Of a DNA stretch of 64,000 bases, positions 42,998-51,583 are shown piece by piece. Source of the stretch: Hyphococcus sp. (GTDB lineage: Bacteria; Pseudomonadota; Alphaproteobacteria; Caulobacterales; Parvularculaceae); the NCBI GenBank assembly GCA_028289605.1, contig JANQON010000017.1:124001-188000 (forward strand). Direction: 5' to 3'. Position 1 is the first letter of the stretch, and each line of letters begins with the position of its first letter. The position numbers and the translations under genes are program-made. Below the pieces are notes generated by a model that saw only the letters and a program-made list of their open reading frames with translations, ran no database searches and was not told where the DNA came from.

Positions 42998-45244
42998 TTA
43001 GGAGGCGGTGACCCCGTCCCAGTCGGCGGGAACGCCGTTTGCGGCGAGATCCTGAAGGCGCTCTTCATAGATATCGAACAACGCGATTTTCGCGCCCGGC
43101 GATTTCTTCACTTTGGTCAGCATGGCCTGCGCCTCGCTGACATCGCCGGAACGATAGGCGGCGAGCAGCGCGCGGTGCGCGTCGTCGAGGTCGCGAAAGC
43201 CCTTTGACGATTTGATGAAGGGATTGCCGATCAGGGCGTAAATGCTGAATGGGCGTTCGATATTGCGGGTTCTGATTTTGTCGAGCTCAAGATAGGCGAA
43301 CTGATGATGGGTTTCCTTGTAAACCGCCTCGTCGCAAATCATCGCGGGACCGTAATATTCGGACAGGCCGCGCAAAAATGCGGCGCGGTCGACCGCCGGT
43401 CCGATCGCGGAGTAGCGATTGTTGCGTCCATGGCCCATCGGTCCGGCGAAACAGGGCCCGGTGGCGACCCCTACGGCGAGGTGAACCTGGATGCCGCGTG
43501 TTCGGCTCGACGTTTCCAGATCGGTGTTGATCTTGTCCATGCTTTCCACAAGCCGCAGCGCGGCGGCGCTGCCGGCGCGCACGTGATCTGCCAGTTCACC
43601 GGGCGCATTGAAATAAGCGAACATTCGCCCGCCTTCGGCCTGGTCGGCGGCCCCGCCGGCGTCGATAATCGTCTGGCGCAAATCAATGCTCGCGGCGGCG
43701 AGGATCTTGGTCGCGTCATCCGGCGTCGCCGACAGGGCGCTGAGGTCTTCGTCGGTAATCCGCAACTCGCACGCCAGCACGGTCATGTCTCTGCGGACGC
43801 CTTGCAGAATCTCGCCGCTTCCTTCTTCGCGCAGCTTTTTCATCACCGGTTCGGGCAGCGTGTCGTGAAACGATCCGCGTAAGGAATCATCGCGCAAGGC
43901 GCCGCCGATGGAGCGTCCGCCGGCGACCGACAAAGCCCCGATAAAAAGAGCGAGCGACGGTGCGAGCGGGTCAATCATCAGTCGCGCATTAGCGAACACG
44001 AAAAACGAAAGAAGCAACAAAATCGCCGACAGCGCAGCGGCAAATCCGACTGCCTGCCAGAATTGAAGCCGCTGCGCGGTCATGATCGCCGCCGCGCCCA
44101 ACAGCATGACGCCGAGCGCTTCAGCTACGCCGGCCCATCCCGGGCGCTTGACATTGACGCCGCTTTCGATCTGCGCGGCGGCGAGGGCGTGGGCGACGGC
44201 CGGCGGCGTTTGTCCGCGCGCGGTCATGACCGTGTCTCCCAGTTCGCCGTCGCGTCCGATCAGCACGACCTTTCCCGAAAGCTGGCTGTTTGAATTCTGC
44301 GACAGCAACCTGGCTGCTGACGTCGTCGCCACATCCGTGCGCTTGGGCGGATACAGTCTGACGGCGCTGTTGCCGGCCACGCTGATCTCCTTGTCGTCGA
44401 GCGTGATTTTGCGCACGAGGCGGCCTTGCGATTGCGCCGTCGACATATCGACGGTGACGCGGACGTTGTCCGACTCGGCGGCCATGCGGGCCGCGCGCAA
44501 CGCGATCGCTGGGGCCGGATCGCCGTTAAGGGACCACAATAGCGGCAATCGACGGACGATCCCGTCGGCGTCTGCGGACATCGCCGCAACCGCGGGCGCG
44601 GCGGCGTCGGCAAGCGCGGGATTGATCTGGTAAAGATATCGCGCCGTCGGCAGGGCGACGTAGTCGGCGGCGTCGGTCTGCGCCGTCAACCAGTCCGCGG
44701 CGGCGAGATCGGACCGTTGCAGCGCATCTTCTAGCGTCGGGTTCATCGGCGGCGTTAACGATGCGCCGACCGCTCCCGGCAGGCCGTCGAATGCGGCAGC
44801 GAGGGACGCGTCGGTGGACGGCAGCCGCTGCAACTCGCGCGCAAGCGCTTCATCGCTGGCGCCCTCAAGCCAGAAGGCGCCGATGGTTTCGGGCGACAGC
44901 GGGTCTGGCGCGTCGGTCGGTTCCGTCAGAATGACGCCGCGCGCCCCAGCGGCGCCCGCCGCTTCAACGATTTCGGCCAGCACGGTTCGAGGCCACGGCC
45001 AGGGCCCGACAAGATCGACGCTTTCCCGGTCGATGAGGACGACGTGAAAGGACGCATCGGCGTCATATTCCGCCGGCGCCACGCGCTGGAAATAGTCGAA
45101 CAGCCGTTCCCGGTTGGCCCGGTCCGGGGACTGGGCGTTGACCAGGGCGGCGAGCGCGATCGCCGCCAACGCGCCAGTCACCGCCAGCAGGGGCAGCGCT
45201 TTCAGCCAGGCGAAATCTTCCTGAAACATTCGCTTATTCGTCAA
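42998..45244 (-). CDS. CHASE2-domain protein with degenerate class III nucleotide cyclase domain
   Basis: 748 residues from TTG 45244 (TAGTGGGAGCC ribosome site; an ATG at 45229 has none). N-terminal helix, then a large extracytoplasmic CHASE2 domain (about 40-345: FHVVLIDRESVDLVGPWPWPRTVLAEIV and VVLIGRDGELGDTVMT), three membrane helices (about 370-445) and a C-terminal cyclase-like domain (about 480-660). In that domain the positions for the two metal Asp read ACELRITDE and AEGGRMFAYF, and the substrate Asn/Arg positions read VDRAAFL, so catalysis is unlikely; see findings. Start, topology and fold are clear; a sensory role without cyclic nucleotide synthesis is inference. No tetratricopeptide or kinase domain is present. 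Confidence 0.85.
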   Translation of the reverse strand: MTNKRMFQEDFAWLKALPLLAVTGALAAIALAALVNAQSPDRANRERLFDYFQRVAPAEYDADASFHVVLIDRESVDLVGPWPWPRTVLAEIVEAAGAAGARGVILTEPTDAPDPLSPETIGAFWLEGASDEALARELQRLPSTDASLAAAFDGLPGAVGASLTPPMNPTLEDALQRSDLAAADWLTAQTDAADYVALPTARYLYQINPALADAAAPAVAAMSADADGIVRRLPLLWSLNGDPAPAIALRAARMAAESDNVRVTVDMSTAQSQGRLVRKITLDDKEISVAGNSAVRLYPPKRTDVATTSAARLLSQNSNSQLSGKVVLIGRDGELGDTVMTARGQTPPAVAHALAAAQIESGVNVKRPGWAGVAEALGVMLLGAAAIMTAQRLQFWQAVGFAAALSAILLLLSFFVFANARLMIDPLAPSLALFIGALSVAGGRSIGGALRDDSLRGSFHDTLPEPVMKKLREEGSGEILQGVRRDMTVLACELRITDEDLSALSATPDDATKILAAASIDLRQTIIDAGGAADQAEGGRMFAYFNAPGELADHVRAGSAAALRLVESMDKINTDLETSSRTRGIQVHLAVGVATGPCFAGPMGHGRNNRYSAIGPAVDRAAFLRGLSEYYGPAMICDEAVYKETHHQFAYLELDKIRTRNIERPFSIYALIGNPFIKSSKGFRDLDDAHRALLAAYRSGDVSEAQAMLTKVKKSPGAKIALFDIYEERLQDLAANGVPADWDGVTAS

Positions 45245-45421
45245 CGCCGGCTCCCACTACCGATATACGCCGCAAGACTCCGCGCTCCAGATGGTTCAAA
45301 ATGAAGCACGGGGCTACAATCTCAGGACGATTTTAACACCCCAGAAGGCATGATGACACTGCAGGCCCGAGATATTGCAAACCGAGGGCCGGGCGGTCGT
45401 TTAGGTTAAGAAAGCGTAAAC

Positions 45422-46561
45422 ATGACGGATTCGGCGGCTCATTTCGATATCGATCTTAACGACGAGGGCCTGTTGCGGCTCATCGCCCGGGGCGACTGGC
45501 GCGCCCGGTTTCTGCGCCCGATTGATTCGGCGCTGCGGGATTTCGCTGACGACTCCGTCGGCCGCGATATCATTATCGATATGACCGGCGTTGAGCGCCT
45601 CGACACCGCCGGGGCCATGGTGCTGCAGCGCACATTTCAGGCGTGCCAGAGCCGCACCGACAAGTCTCAGTTCGTCGGCGCCGAGGAGGCGCATATCGAA
45701 CTGCTTGAGCAGATCGAGCACCATCTCGCGCCGTGCCACGTGGAACCGCAGCGCCGCAATGCATTTCTTGTCATGACCGAACGCCTCGGCGAAGGCGTTG
45801 CGAATGCGTGGCGGGCGACCCTGGAACTGCAGAGCTTTATCGGCAAGATTCTCGCGAGCGCGTTCAGCCTCATCTTCCGGCCGTCTCATGTGCGCACGCG
45901 CGCAACCGTGCATCACATGGAAGCGGCCGGTCTTGATGCGCTGCCGATTGTCGGCCTGATGTCGTTTCTCATCGGCGCAGTAATCGCGTTCATGGGCGCG
46001 CGCATCTTGCAGCTGTTCAACGCGGAAATCCTGACCGTGCAGCTGGTCGGCATATCGGTCCTGCGCGAATTCGGCGTTCTCCTCGCCGCGATCCTGGTTG
46101 CGGGTCGCTCCGGCAGCGCGTTTACCGCTCAAATCGGTTCGATGAAAATCCGTGAAGAAATCGACGCGATGCGGGTTCTGGGGTTGGATCCGATCGAAGT
46201 GTTGGTGCTGCCGCGCGTCTTTGCACTGATTATCATGCTGCCGCTGCTGGCGTTTTGCGCGGCGATGCTGGGACTGACCGGCGGCGGCCTTGTCGCCTGG
46301 CTCGCCATGGATATTCCGCCGGCATTGTTCGTCGCTCAGATGGAAGAAACCATCGGCATCAACAATTTCTGGGTCGGCATGATCAAGGCGCCGTTCTTTG
46401 CGTTCATCATCGCCGTCATCGGCTGCTTCCAGGGCATGGAAGTCGGCGGCAGCGCGGAATCGCTTGGTCAGCGTACGACGCTTTCCGTGGTTCAGTCGCT
46501 ATTCCTCGTTATCGTCATCGACGCGTTTTTTGCGATGTTCTTCCTGGAGATCAATTATTGA
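45422..46561 (+). CDS. MlaE-family ABC permease with N-terminal STAS domain
   Basis: Inner-membrane subunit of an MCE-type lipid transport system. 379 residues. The N-terminal about 95 residues form a STAS domain (IIIDMTGVERLDTAGAMVLQRTF), fused to the permease; after that about five membrane helices with the MlaE signature RELGVL-like sequence SVLREFGVLLAAILVAGRSGSAFTAQIGSMKIREEIDAMRVLGLDPIEVLVLPR. In many bacteria the STAS protein is separate; the fused form is known in alphaproteobacteria. Stop overlaps the next gene's TTG. Confidence 0.92.
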   Translation: MTDSAAHFDIDLNDEGLLRLIARGDWRARFLRPIDSALRDFADDSVGRDIIIDMTGVERLDTAGAMVLQRTFQACQSRTDKSQFVGAEEAHIELLEQIEHHLAPCHVEPQRRNAFLVMTERLGEGVANAWRATLELQSFIGKILASAFSLIFRPSHVRTRATVHHMEAAGLDALPIVGLMSFLIGAVIAFMGARILQLFNAEILTVQLVGISVLREFGVLLAAILVAGRSGSAFTAQIGSMKIREEIDAMRVLGLDPIEVLVLPRVFALIIMLPLLAFCAAMLGLTGGGLVAWLAMDIPPALFVAQMEETIGINNFWVGMIKAPFFAFIIAVIGCFQGMEVGGSAESLGQRTTLSVVQSLFLVIVIDAFFAMFFLEINY

Positions 46562-47346
46562 CCTCTGTTAAGAATACTGACCAAAATGTTATCGAAGTGC
46601 GCGGACTGCGTAATCAGTTCGGCGATCACGTCGTGCATGACAATCTCGATCTTGACGTGCGTCGCGGAGAAATTCTCGGCGTCGTTGGCGGGTCCGGCAC
46701 AGGCAAATCTGTCCTGATGCGGTCTATTATCGGCCTGAAGCGGCCGGAAGAGGGGAATGTCAGCGTCTTCGGCGAGAATTTTTACGGCGCCGACGAACAG
46801 ACCCGACTGGGCATTGAGCGACGTTGGGGCGTCCTGTTCCAAGGCGGCGCGCTGTTTTCGTCGATGACGGTCGCGCAAAACATCATGGCGCCGATCCGTG
46901 AGCATCTTCATTTTGAAGGCGAACTCGCCAAGGACATGGCGGCGCTGAAAATCTCCATGGTCGGCCTGCGCGCGGAAGCCGGCGCCAATTTCCCGTCAGA
47001 GTTGTCAGGCGGCATGCGAAAACGCGCGGGGCTTGCGCGGGCGCTCGCTTTGGACCCGGAACTCGTCTTTTTAGACGAGCCTACGGCTGGTCTCGATCCG
47101 ATCGGGGCGGCGAAATTTGATGAGTTGATCGTCAATCTCAAGGAAACATTAGGGTTAACAGTGTTTATGGTGACCCATGACCTTGATACGCTGCACGCCG
47201 CCTGCGACCGGGTTGCGGTCCTGGCTGAAAAGAGGGTTATCGCCTGCGGGCCTCTCGACGAGGTGCGGCGCACGGACCATCCGTGGATTCAGGATTATTT
47301 CTCTGGGCCACGAGGCCGCGCAGCGCTTGCCGCAAAGGCGAGCTAA
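46558..47346 (+). CDS. MlaF-family ABC ATPase
   Basis: Energises the MCE lipid system. Start is the TTG at 46558, overlapping the permease stop (TTGA), with CTGGAG about nine bases before; a longer ATG-start reading runs deep into the permease gene and is rejected. 262 residues: Walker A VVGGSGTGKSVLMRSI, Q-loop LFQGGALFSSMTVAQNI, ABC signature LSGGMRKRAGLARALALDP, Walker B ELVFLDEPTAGLDP and THDLDT. The GALFSSLT-like QGGALFSSMTV is typical of MlaF proteins. Confidence 0.95.
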   Translation: MTSVKNTDQNVIEVRGLRNQFGDHVVHDNLDLDVRRGEILGVVGGSGTGKSVLMRSIIGLKRPEEGNVSVFGENFYGADEQTRLGIERRWGVLFQGGALFSSMTVAQNIMAPIREHLHFEGELAKDMAALKISMVGLRAEAGANFPSELSGGMRKRAGLARALALDPELVFLDEPTAGLDPIGAAKFDELIVNLKETLGLTVFMVTHDLDTLHAACDRVAVLAEKRVIACGPLDEVRRTDHPWIQDYFSGPRGRAALAAKAS

Positions 47347-47365
47347 GCGGGGTTGAGTATCATCG

Positions 47366-48286
47366 ATGGAAACGAATGCTCCATATGTCTTAATCGGCTC
47401 GGCCGTCATGTTTTTTGTCGGCATGGCCTTTGTGTTCGTGTTGTGGATCGGTTCGGGTCAGCGCGAATATGACGAGTACGACGTTATTTTCAATGAGCGC
47501 GTGACGGGCCTGTCGACCGGCTCCATCGTTCGGTTTAACGGGATCCAGAAAGGCGAAGTCGAAAGCCTGAATATCGATCCCAACGATCCGTCGATCGTGA
47601 TCGCGCGGGTGCGCGTCGACAAAGATACGCCCATTAAAACCGATACCGAAGTTGAGTTGGAGCCCGTTGGCTTCACCGGGCTTGCGATCATTCAATTTGT
47701 TGGAGGAAGCGCGGACGCGCCGCTCAAAAAAGACGTTGAGGACGGCGTGCCGAGGCTGGTCGCCGATACCGGCGGCATCAATATGCTTCTGGAAAGCTCC
47801 GGCGATCTGTTCGCCCGGGCCAATCTCATCCTTTCGGACGAAAACATCGCGAACATTTCAAAGACGCTTGAGAACGTTGAAGTTGTGACCGGCGCCATTG
47901 CGGAGAACCGCGACGAAATCTCCGACTTGATCAAGAACGCCAACGCGGCGACGGCGGAGCTTAACGCCGCTATCAAAAACCTCCGCGCCGCCTCTGACGG
48001 CCTGGAAGAGATGCTGGCCGAAGACGGCCCCGAAGCGGTGAGAAACGCCGACGCGTTGATCACCGATATCCGCGGCCTCATCGCGGAAACCGACGCGCTG
48101 GTCAGCGAGAACCGGGAATCGTTCAGGTACTTTACCGACCAGGGACTTGGCCAGGTGGCGCCGGCGCTCGCCGAGGCGCGCCAGTTGATGCGCAGCCTGG
48201 ACTATCTCCTGCGCGAAATCGAACGCGACCCGAAAGCGTTCTTTCTCGGCGAAGCGACGCCGGAATATGAGGCGGAGGCTAATTGA
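47366..48286 (+). CDS. MCE-domain protein, MlaD family
   Basis: 306 residues: one N-terminal membrane anchor (about 8-28), an MCE domain (about 39-125, with GLSTGSIVRFNGIQKGEVESL and IKTDTEVELEPVGFTGLAIIQF) and a long helical region (about 145-290) of the kind that forms the periplasmic channel tail in larger MCE proteins. Forms the third gene of the operon; its end overlaps the next gene by one base (TGATG). Compared with 61855-62349 (164 residues) this one has a longer helical C-terminus. Confidence 0.93.
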   Translation: METNAPYVLIGSAVMFFVGMAFVFVLWIGSGQREYDEYDVIFNERVTGLSTGSIVRFNGIQKGEVESLNIDPNDPSIVIARVRVDKDTPIKTDTEVELEPVGFTGLAIIQFVGGSADAPLKKDVEDGVPRLVADTGGINMLLESSGDLFARANLILSDENIANISKTLENVEVVTGAIAENRDEISDLIKNANAATAELNAAIKNLRAASDGLEEMLAEDGPEAVRNADALITDIRGLIAETDALVSENRESFRYFTDQGLGQVAPALAEARQLMRSLDYLLREIERDPKAFFLGEATPEYEAEAN

Positions 48287-48924
48287 TGTCGTTTTTACTC
48301 CGTTCTCTGATAATTTGCACTGCGATGACGGCGTCCGGATGCGTCGGCTCCCTGCTTGAGACCAATCCGCCGAAACCGCGCTATATGGTCGGCTATGTCG
48401 ACGGCGGCGCGCTTGCCGGCGCGCCGGTGGACTGGTCGCTGATCGTCGAAAATCCGGGCGCGTCGCGCGCCTACGACACCACCAAAATTGCAGTCTCGCC
48501 GTCGCGCGGTCGGATCGAGTATTTCGGCGGCGGGGAATGGGCGAGCCGGGCACCGGTTGTGTTGCAGATGGCGGTGATCCGGGGATTTGAAGATTCCGGC
48601 CGCATTCTCTCGGTCGGCAACCGGTCGGACATCGCCATCAGCGACTTTGCGCTGCAGATGGATATCAGGCGCATTGACCTTGACGTCTCCGGCGGCGGCC
48701 GCGTCGCGCGGTTGAACGTATACGCCCGCCTGACCAACGGCCGCGGCAAAGTGGTTGCCGCCAACGTCTTCTCAGAAAGCGCGCCCGCGTCGACCGCGGA
48801 AGGCGACGACGTCGCCGCCGCTTTCGATACGGCGTTCAAAGGCGTCGTCGCAGATGTGGTGTCGTGGACGTTTGAACAGGGCGCCGACGTCCAGGAGCCG
48901 TCGACAGAGGACGTGACGGGCTAG
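48286..48924 (+). CDS. ABC-type transport auxiliary lipoprotein (DUF330/PqiC-type)
   Basis: 212 residues from ATG 48286 (GGCGGAGG upstream). A lipoprotein signal (SLIICTAMTASGC, Cys about 19) is followed by ETNPPKPRYMVGYVDGG, SRAYDTTKIAVSPSRGRIEYFGGGEWASRAPVVLQMAVIRGFEDSG, the pattern of auxiliary lipoproteins of MCE transporters (Tyr-rich beta domain with SRIEY..G.WA). It would bridge the complex to the outer membrane. Last gene of the four-gene operon. Confidence 0.87.
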   Translation: MSFLLRSLIICTAMTASGCVGSLLETNPPKPRYMVGYVDGGALAGAPVDWSLIVENPGASRAYDTTKIAVSPSRGRIEYFGGGEWASRAPVVLQMAVIRGFEDSGRILSVGNRSDIAISDFALQMDIRRIDLDVSGGGRVARLNVYARLTNGRGKVVAANVFSESAPASTAEGDDVAAAFDTAFKGVVADVVSWTFEQGADVQEPSTEDVTG

Positions 48925-48958
48925 TCTGCTTCGCCGCTGCGCTAATTCTAACACGGCT

Positions 48959-49075
48959 CCGCTCATCCCGGCGGAAGCCGGGATCTGGTTCAACTTGCGT
49001 CCGGAGATGCCTGCCCGACCGCGAAGCGGTCAATCCAAAGCCTTCGCGCCTTCGCGCGCGGGCCGGGACGAGCGG
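48959..49075. repeat. REP-like intergenic palindrome (copy 5, long form)
   Basis: Arms CCGCTCATCCCGGCGGAAGC on the left and GGGCCGGGACGAGCGG on the right, with an internal ACCGCGAAGCGGT and GCGCGC hairpins as in copy 2. Lies between the convergent lipoprotein and TipN-like genes. Confidence 0.8.
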
Positions 49076-49090
49076 GAAAAGGTTTTCCGC

Positions 49091-51439
49091 CTACGCGAAA
49101 TACCCGACCGTCGCGCCGATCAGGAGATACACCCGGCCAAGCGGCGATGACAGATATTCCTCAAGCTCTTCGTCCGCGGTCTCAGACGTGGTTGCGTCCT
49201 CCAGGAGTTTCTCGAACCCCTGCAAAAATCCGTGCACGTCTTTTTCGAATGATCGATCGCGCGCCGATTCGCTGCGGATGCGGCGTTTTACGTCCGCTTC
49301 GTTGAGGCGCAGCAGCCGATTTGCGAAAACATTGCGGTCGCCCCGGTCGTACCGCTCCTGCAGCGCCGGCGGCGGGTCGCCGTAAAGCCGAGTTTCAAGA
49401 CTATAGGTGAACGCCTGGAGCTCGGAGATGATGCGGATCGCTTCGGCCGCTTCCTCCCGGGCGGAGGCCGGTTTTTTGCGGGCGGCCTGGGTCAGTTCAA
49501 GCGGTTCGGCGTCATCAGCGGCGTCGAGGATTTCGCGCCACGAAACATCGCCCTTCGACTTCTGTTCTTTTTCGGCGCCCGGCTCTGCGGCCCCGCCAAT
49601 GCGTTCGGGAACGCTTTTCCTGTCCGCCTTTTTGCCGGGCCCGCGCGGGCGCCGCTCGGCGATGTCGCGGGCGAGCGCCTCCAACCGCGCCGCGCCGTTG
49701 CCCGTGGCGCCCGGCGCCACCTTTGCGTCCGGAGTCAGCGGCAGTTCCGGCGGCGTATCGGTTTTTTTCGCCGCCTCCTGGAGCTTTCTGTCGGTCTCCT
49801 TTGCCGCGCGTTCTTCATCATCGCGTTTTGCAGTGTCTTTGGCGCCCTTCGCCGCGCGCGTCTGCAGTTCATTATGGGCTTCGGCGAGGCGCGCTGCGGC
49901 TTCCTGTTCGCGAAGCTGCGTCTCAGCGAGGCGGGTCAGACGGTCCGTCTGCGACGCAATCGCTTCAGCCAGCCGATCGGCGCGCTGGCGCTGCTCTTCG
50001 ATCAGGGACTCAAGTCGCGTGTTTTCTTTTTCCAGAGCGGCTCGCGCTTCGGCGAGCGCTTTGTTGCGGCCTTCGATTTTGCTGGCGGCCTCTTCGGAAT
50101 AGGCGAGCGCGTCCTCGGACGTTTTGCGCGCCTGCTCGCTGGCGGCGGCGACGTCCGTCGAGGCCTTTTGCGCCGCCTCGCTAGCCTGACGGGCCGCGTC
50201 GGACACGTCCGCTGCGGCCTTTGTCGCCTTTTCCGCGTCCGCGCGGGCGGCTTCAACGGCGTCGCTTGTCTTGCCGGACATGTCCGTGAGCGCGCGCGAC
50301 GTGGCGTCGGTGACGCGCGCGGTCTGTTCGGCCGCCGCCTCAAGGGCGGCCTCGGCGATACGTTCAGCTTCACGCGTGGCGCTCTCGATGGCTTTGTCCG
50401 AGGCTTCGCGGCTGGCGTCGGCGGCGCGCGCCGCAGACGCTGACACGTTGGCGGCGTTTCGCGCAGCGGAATCCGCAGCGGCGTCGGCGGCGGCGTTGGC
50501 GCGCTTGGTTGCTTCCTCGGTTTCGCGCGCGGCCGTATCGACGGACGCCGCCGCGGCGGAGAAATTCTCCGTGGACTCCCGCAAGGCGTCGCGCAGGGCC
50601 TGGAAGCTGCCTACCGCGCGTTCGGCGGCCTCTTCCAGATGGGCGAGGCGCTGGTCGAAGTCGTGTTCGGCGCGTTGCGACGTCTGGTCGGCGGACTGCA
50701 GCGCCTCGATCGATGACTTGGCCCGTTCGGCGATCGCCGCCGCGAATGAGTCCGCATGGGCGTTGAGGCTTTCGGTGAGTTCCATCAGCCGGGAGCGTTC
50801 GTCGGCGACCCTGGCGACGGCGCCGGTCGCCTTGTGTTCGATGGCGTCGCCGGCCAGTTCAATCGCCTCGACATGCTGCCTGATCATGGCTTCGACTGAG
50901 GCCAGTCGCGTCAGCGCCCCGTCGAGCCCCTCGTTCAGCGCCGCCATATGTCCGCGCACAACCTCGCCGACCGCGTCGGCGTTGTGGACGGCGGTGATGT
51001 CGGGGGTGACATATTGCTGAGCGGCGGCGGCGATGGATTCAGCCGCGTTCATCATGGTCGCCATGCGGGAGACCGCGTAGCCGATGACGAGGAGCAGAAC
51101 CGGAATGATAAAGGCGAGAAGAACCGTATCCGTGCTGTAAACGGCGAGCAGCTTCCAATCCGACGCGGAGCCGTAAAGCTGCAAATGGGCGAGGAAACTG
51201 CCCAGCGGCGGACCGACCAGGAACGAGAAAAAGACAAACAGCGCAACGAGCCTGCCGATCAGCCACGACTGGCGGCTCAACGCGGTCCAGCGCCGGTTGT
51301 TGTCGGTGAAGGTCAGGACCCTGATGTCAGAGCCTTCAGACTCAACGATGCCCTGAAAGCGGACGCGCGAGGGAGACCCGCCGTCCTCGCCTTCGGCGAC
51401 GGGCGTTTCCGTCTCAGTTTCGTCTCGGGAGTCCGACAA
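49091..51439 (-). CDS. Two-helix membrane protein with giant coiled coil, TipN-like
   Basis: 782 residues. After an acidic disordered N-terminus two membrane helices appear (about 58-85 and 103-125), then a coiled coil of about 400 residues (about 130-530) extremely rich in Ala, Glu, Lys and Asp. A Pro/Lys-rich linker follows, then a conserved C-terminal segment ETRLYGDPPPALQERYDRGDRNVFANRLLRLNE (about 690-720). This order (two N-terminal helices, long coiled coil, conserved end) is that of TipN, the Caulobacter polarity marker; similar proteins occur across Caulobacterales and relatives. The identity is inference from architecture, not from a catalytic motif. Confidence 0.6.
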   Translation of the reverse strand: MSDSRDETETETPVAEGEDGGSPSRVRFQGIVESEGSDIRVLTFTDNNRRWTALSRQSWLIGRLVALFVFFSFLVGPPLGSFLAHLQLYGSASDWKLLAVYSTDTVLLAFIIPVLLLVIGYAVSRMATMMNAAESIAAAAQQYVTPDITAVHNADAVGEVVRGHMAALNEGLDGALTRLASVEAMIRQHVEAIELAGDAIEHKATGAVARVADERSRLMELTESLNAHADSFAAAIAERAKSSIEALQSADQTSQRAEHDFDQRLAHLEEAAERAVGSFQALRDALRESTENFSAAAASVDTAARETEEATKRANAAADAAADSAARNAANVSASAARAADASREASDKAIESATREAERIAEAALEAAAEQTARVTDATSRALTDMSGKTSDAVEAARADAEKATKAAADVSDAARQASEAAQKASTDVAAASEQARKTSEDALAYSEEAASKIEGRNKALAEARAALEKENTRLESLIEEQRQRADRLAEAIASQTDRLTRLAETQLREQEAAARLAEAHNELQTRAAKGAKDTAKRDDEERAAKETDRKLQEAAKKTDTPPELPLTPDAKVAPGATGNGAARLEALARDIAERRPRGPGKKADRKSVPERIGGAAEPGAEKEQKSKGDVSWREILDAADDAEPLELTQAARKKPASAREEAAEAIRIISELQAFTYSLETRLYGDPPPALQERYDRGDRNVFANRLLRLNEADVKRRIRSESARDRSFEKDVHGFLQGFEKLLEDATTSETADEELEEYLSSPLGRVYLLIGATVGYFA

Positions 51440-51583
51440 CCATGTCTCCGGGCGCTAAAAACCACTCGCATAGCGGATTTTCCGACGCCCGCCAATCGCC
51501 GCGGGCCTTCGAAAGCCGAAAGAATCTGCCTAAATCAACGCCCTAATTCAATGCTTGTCTCAAACATGAACAATTGGAACTGA

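Noticed and set aside
45406..45420. TTAA-N7-TAAA, close to a CtrA-binding site, just before the MlaE start codon
   Set aside because: The second half-site is imperfect and the pattern sits on the ribosome site; too weak to call.
46255..46557. An ATG-start extension of the MlaF gene deep into the permease gene
   Set aside because: The extension has no family similarity and is only an alternate frame of mlaE; TTG 46558 gives the normal start with a ribosome site.
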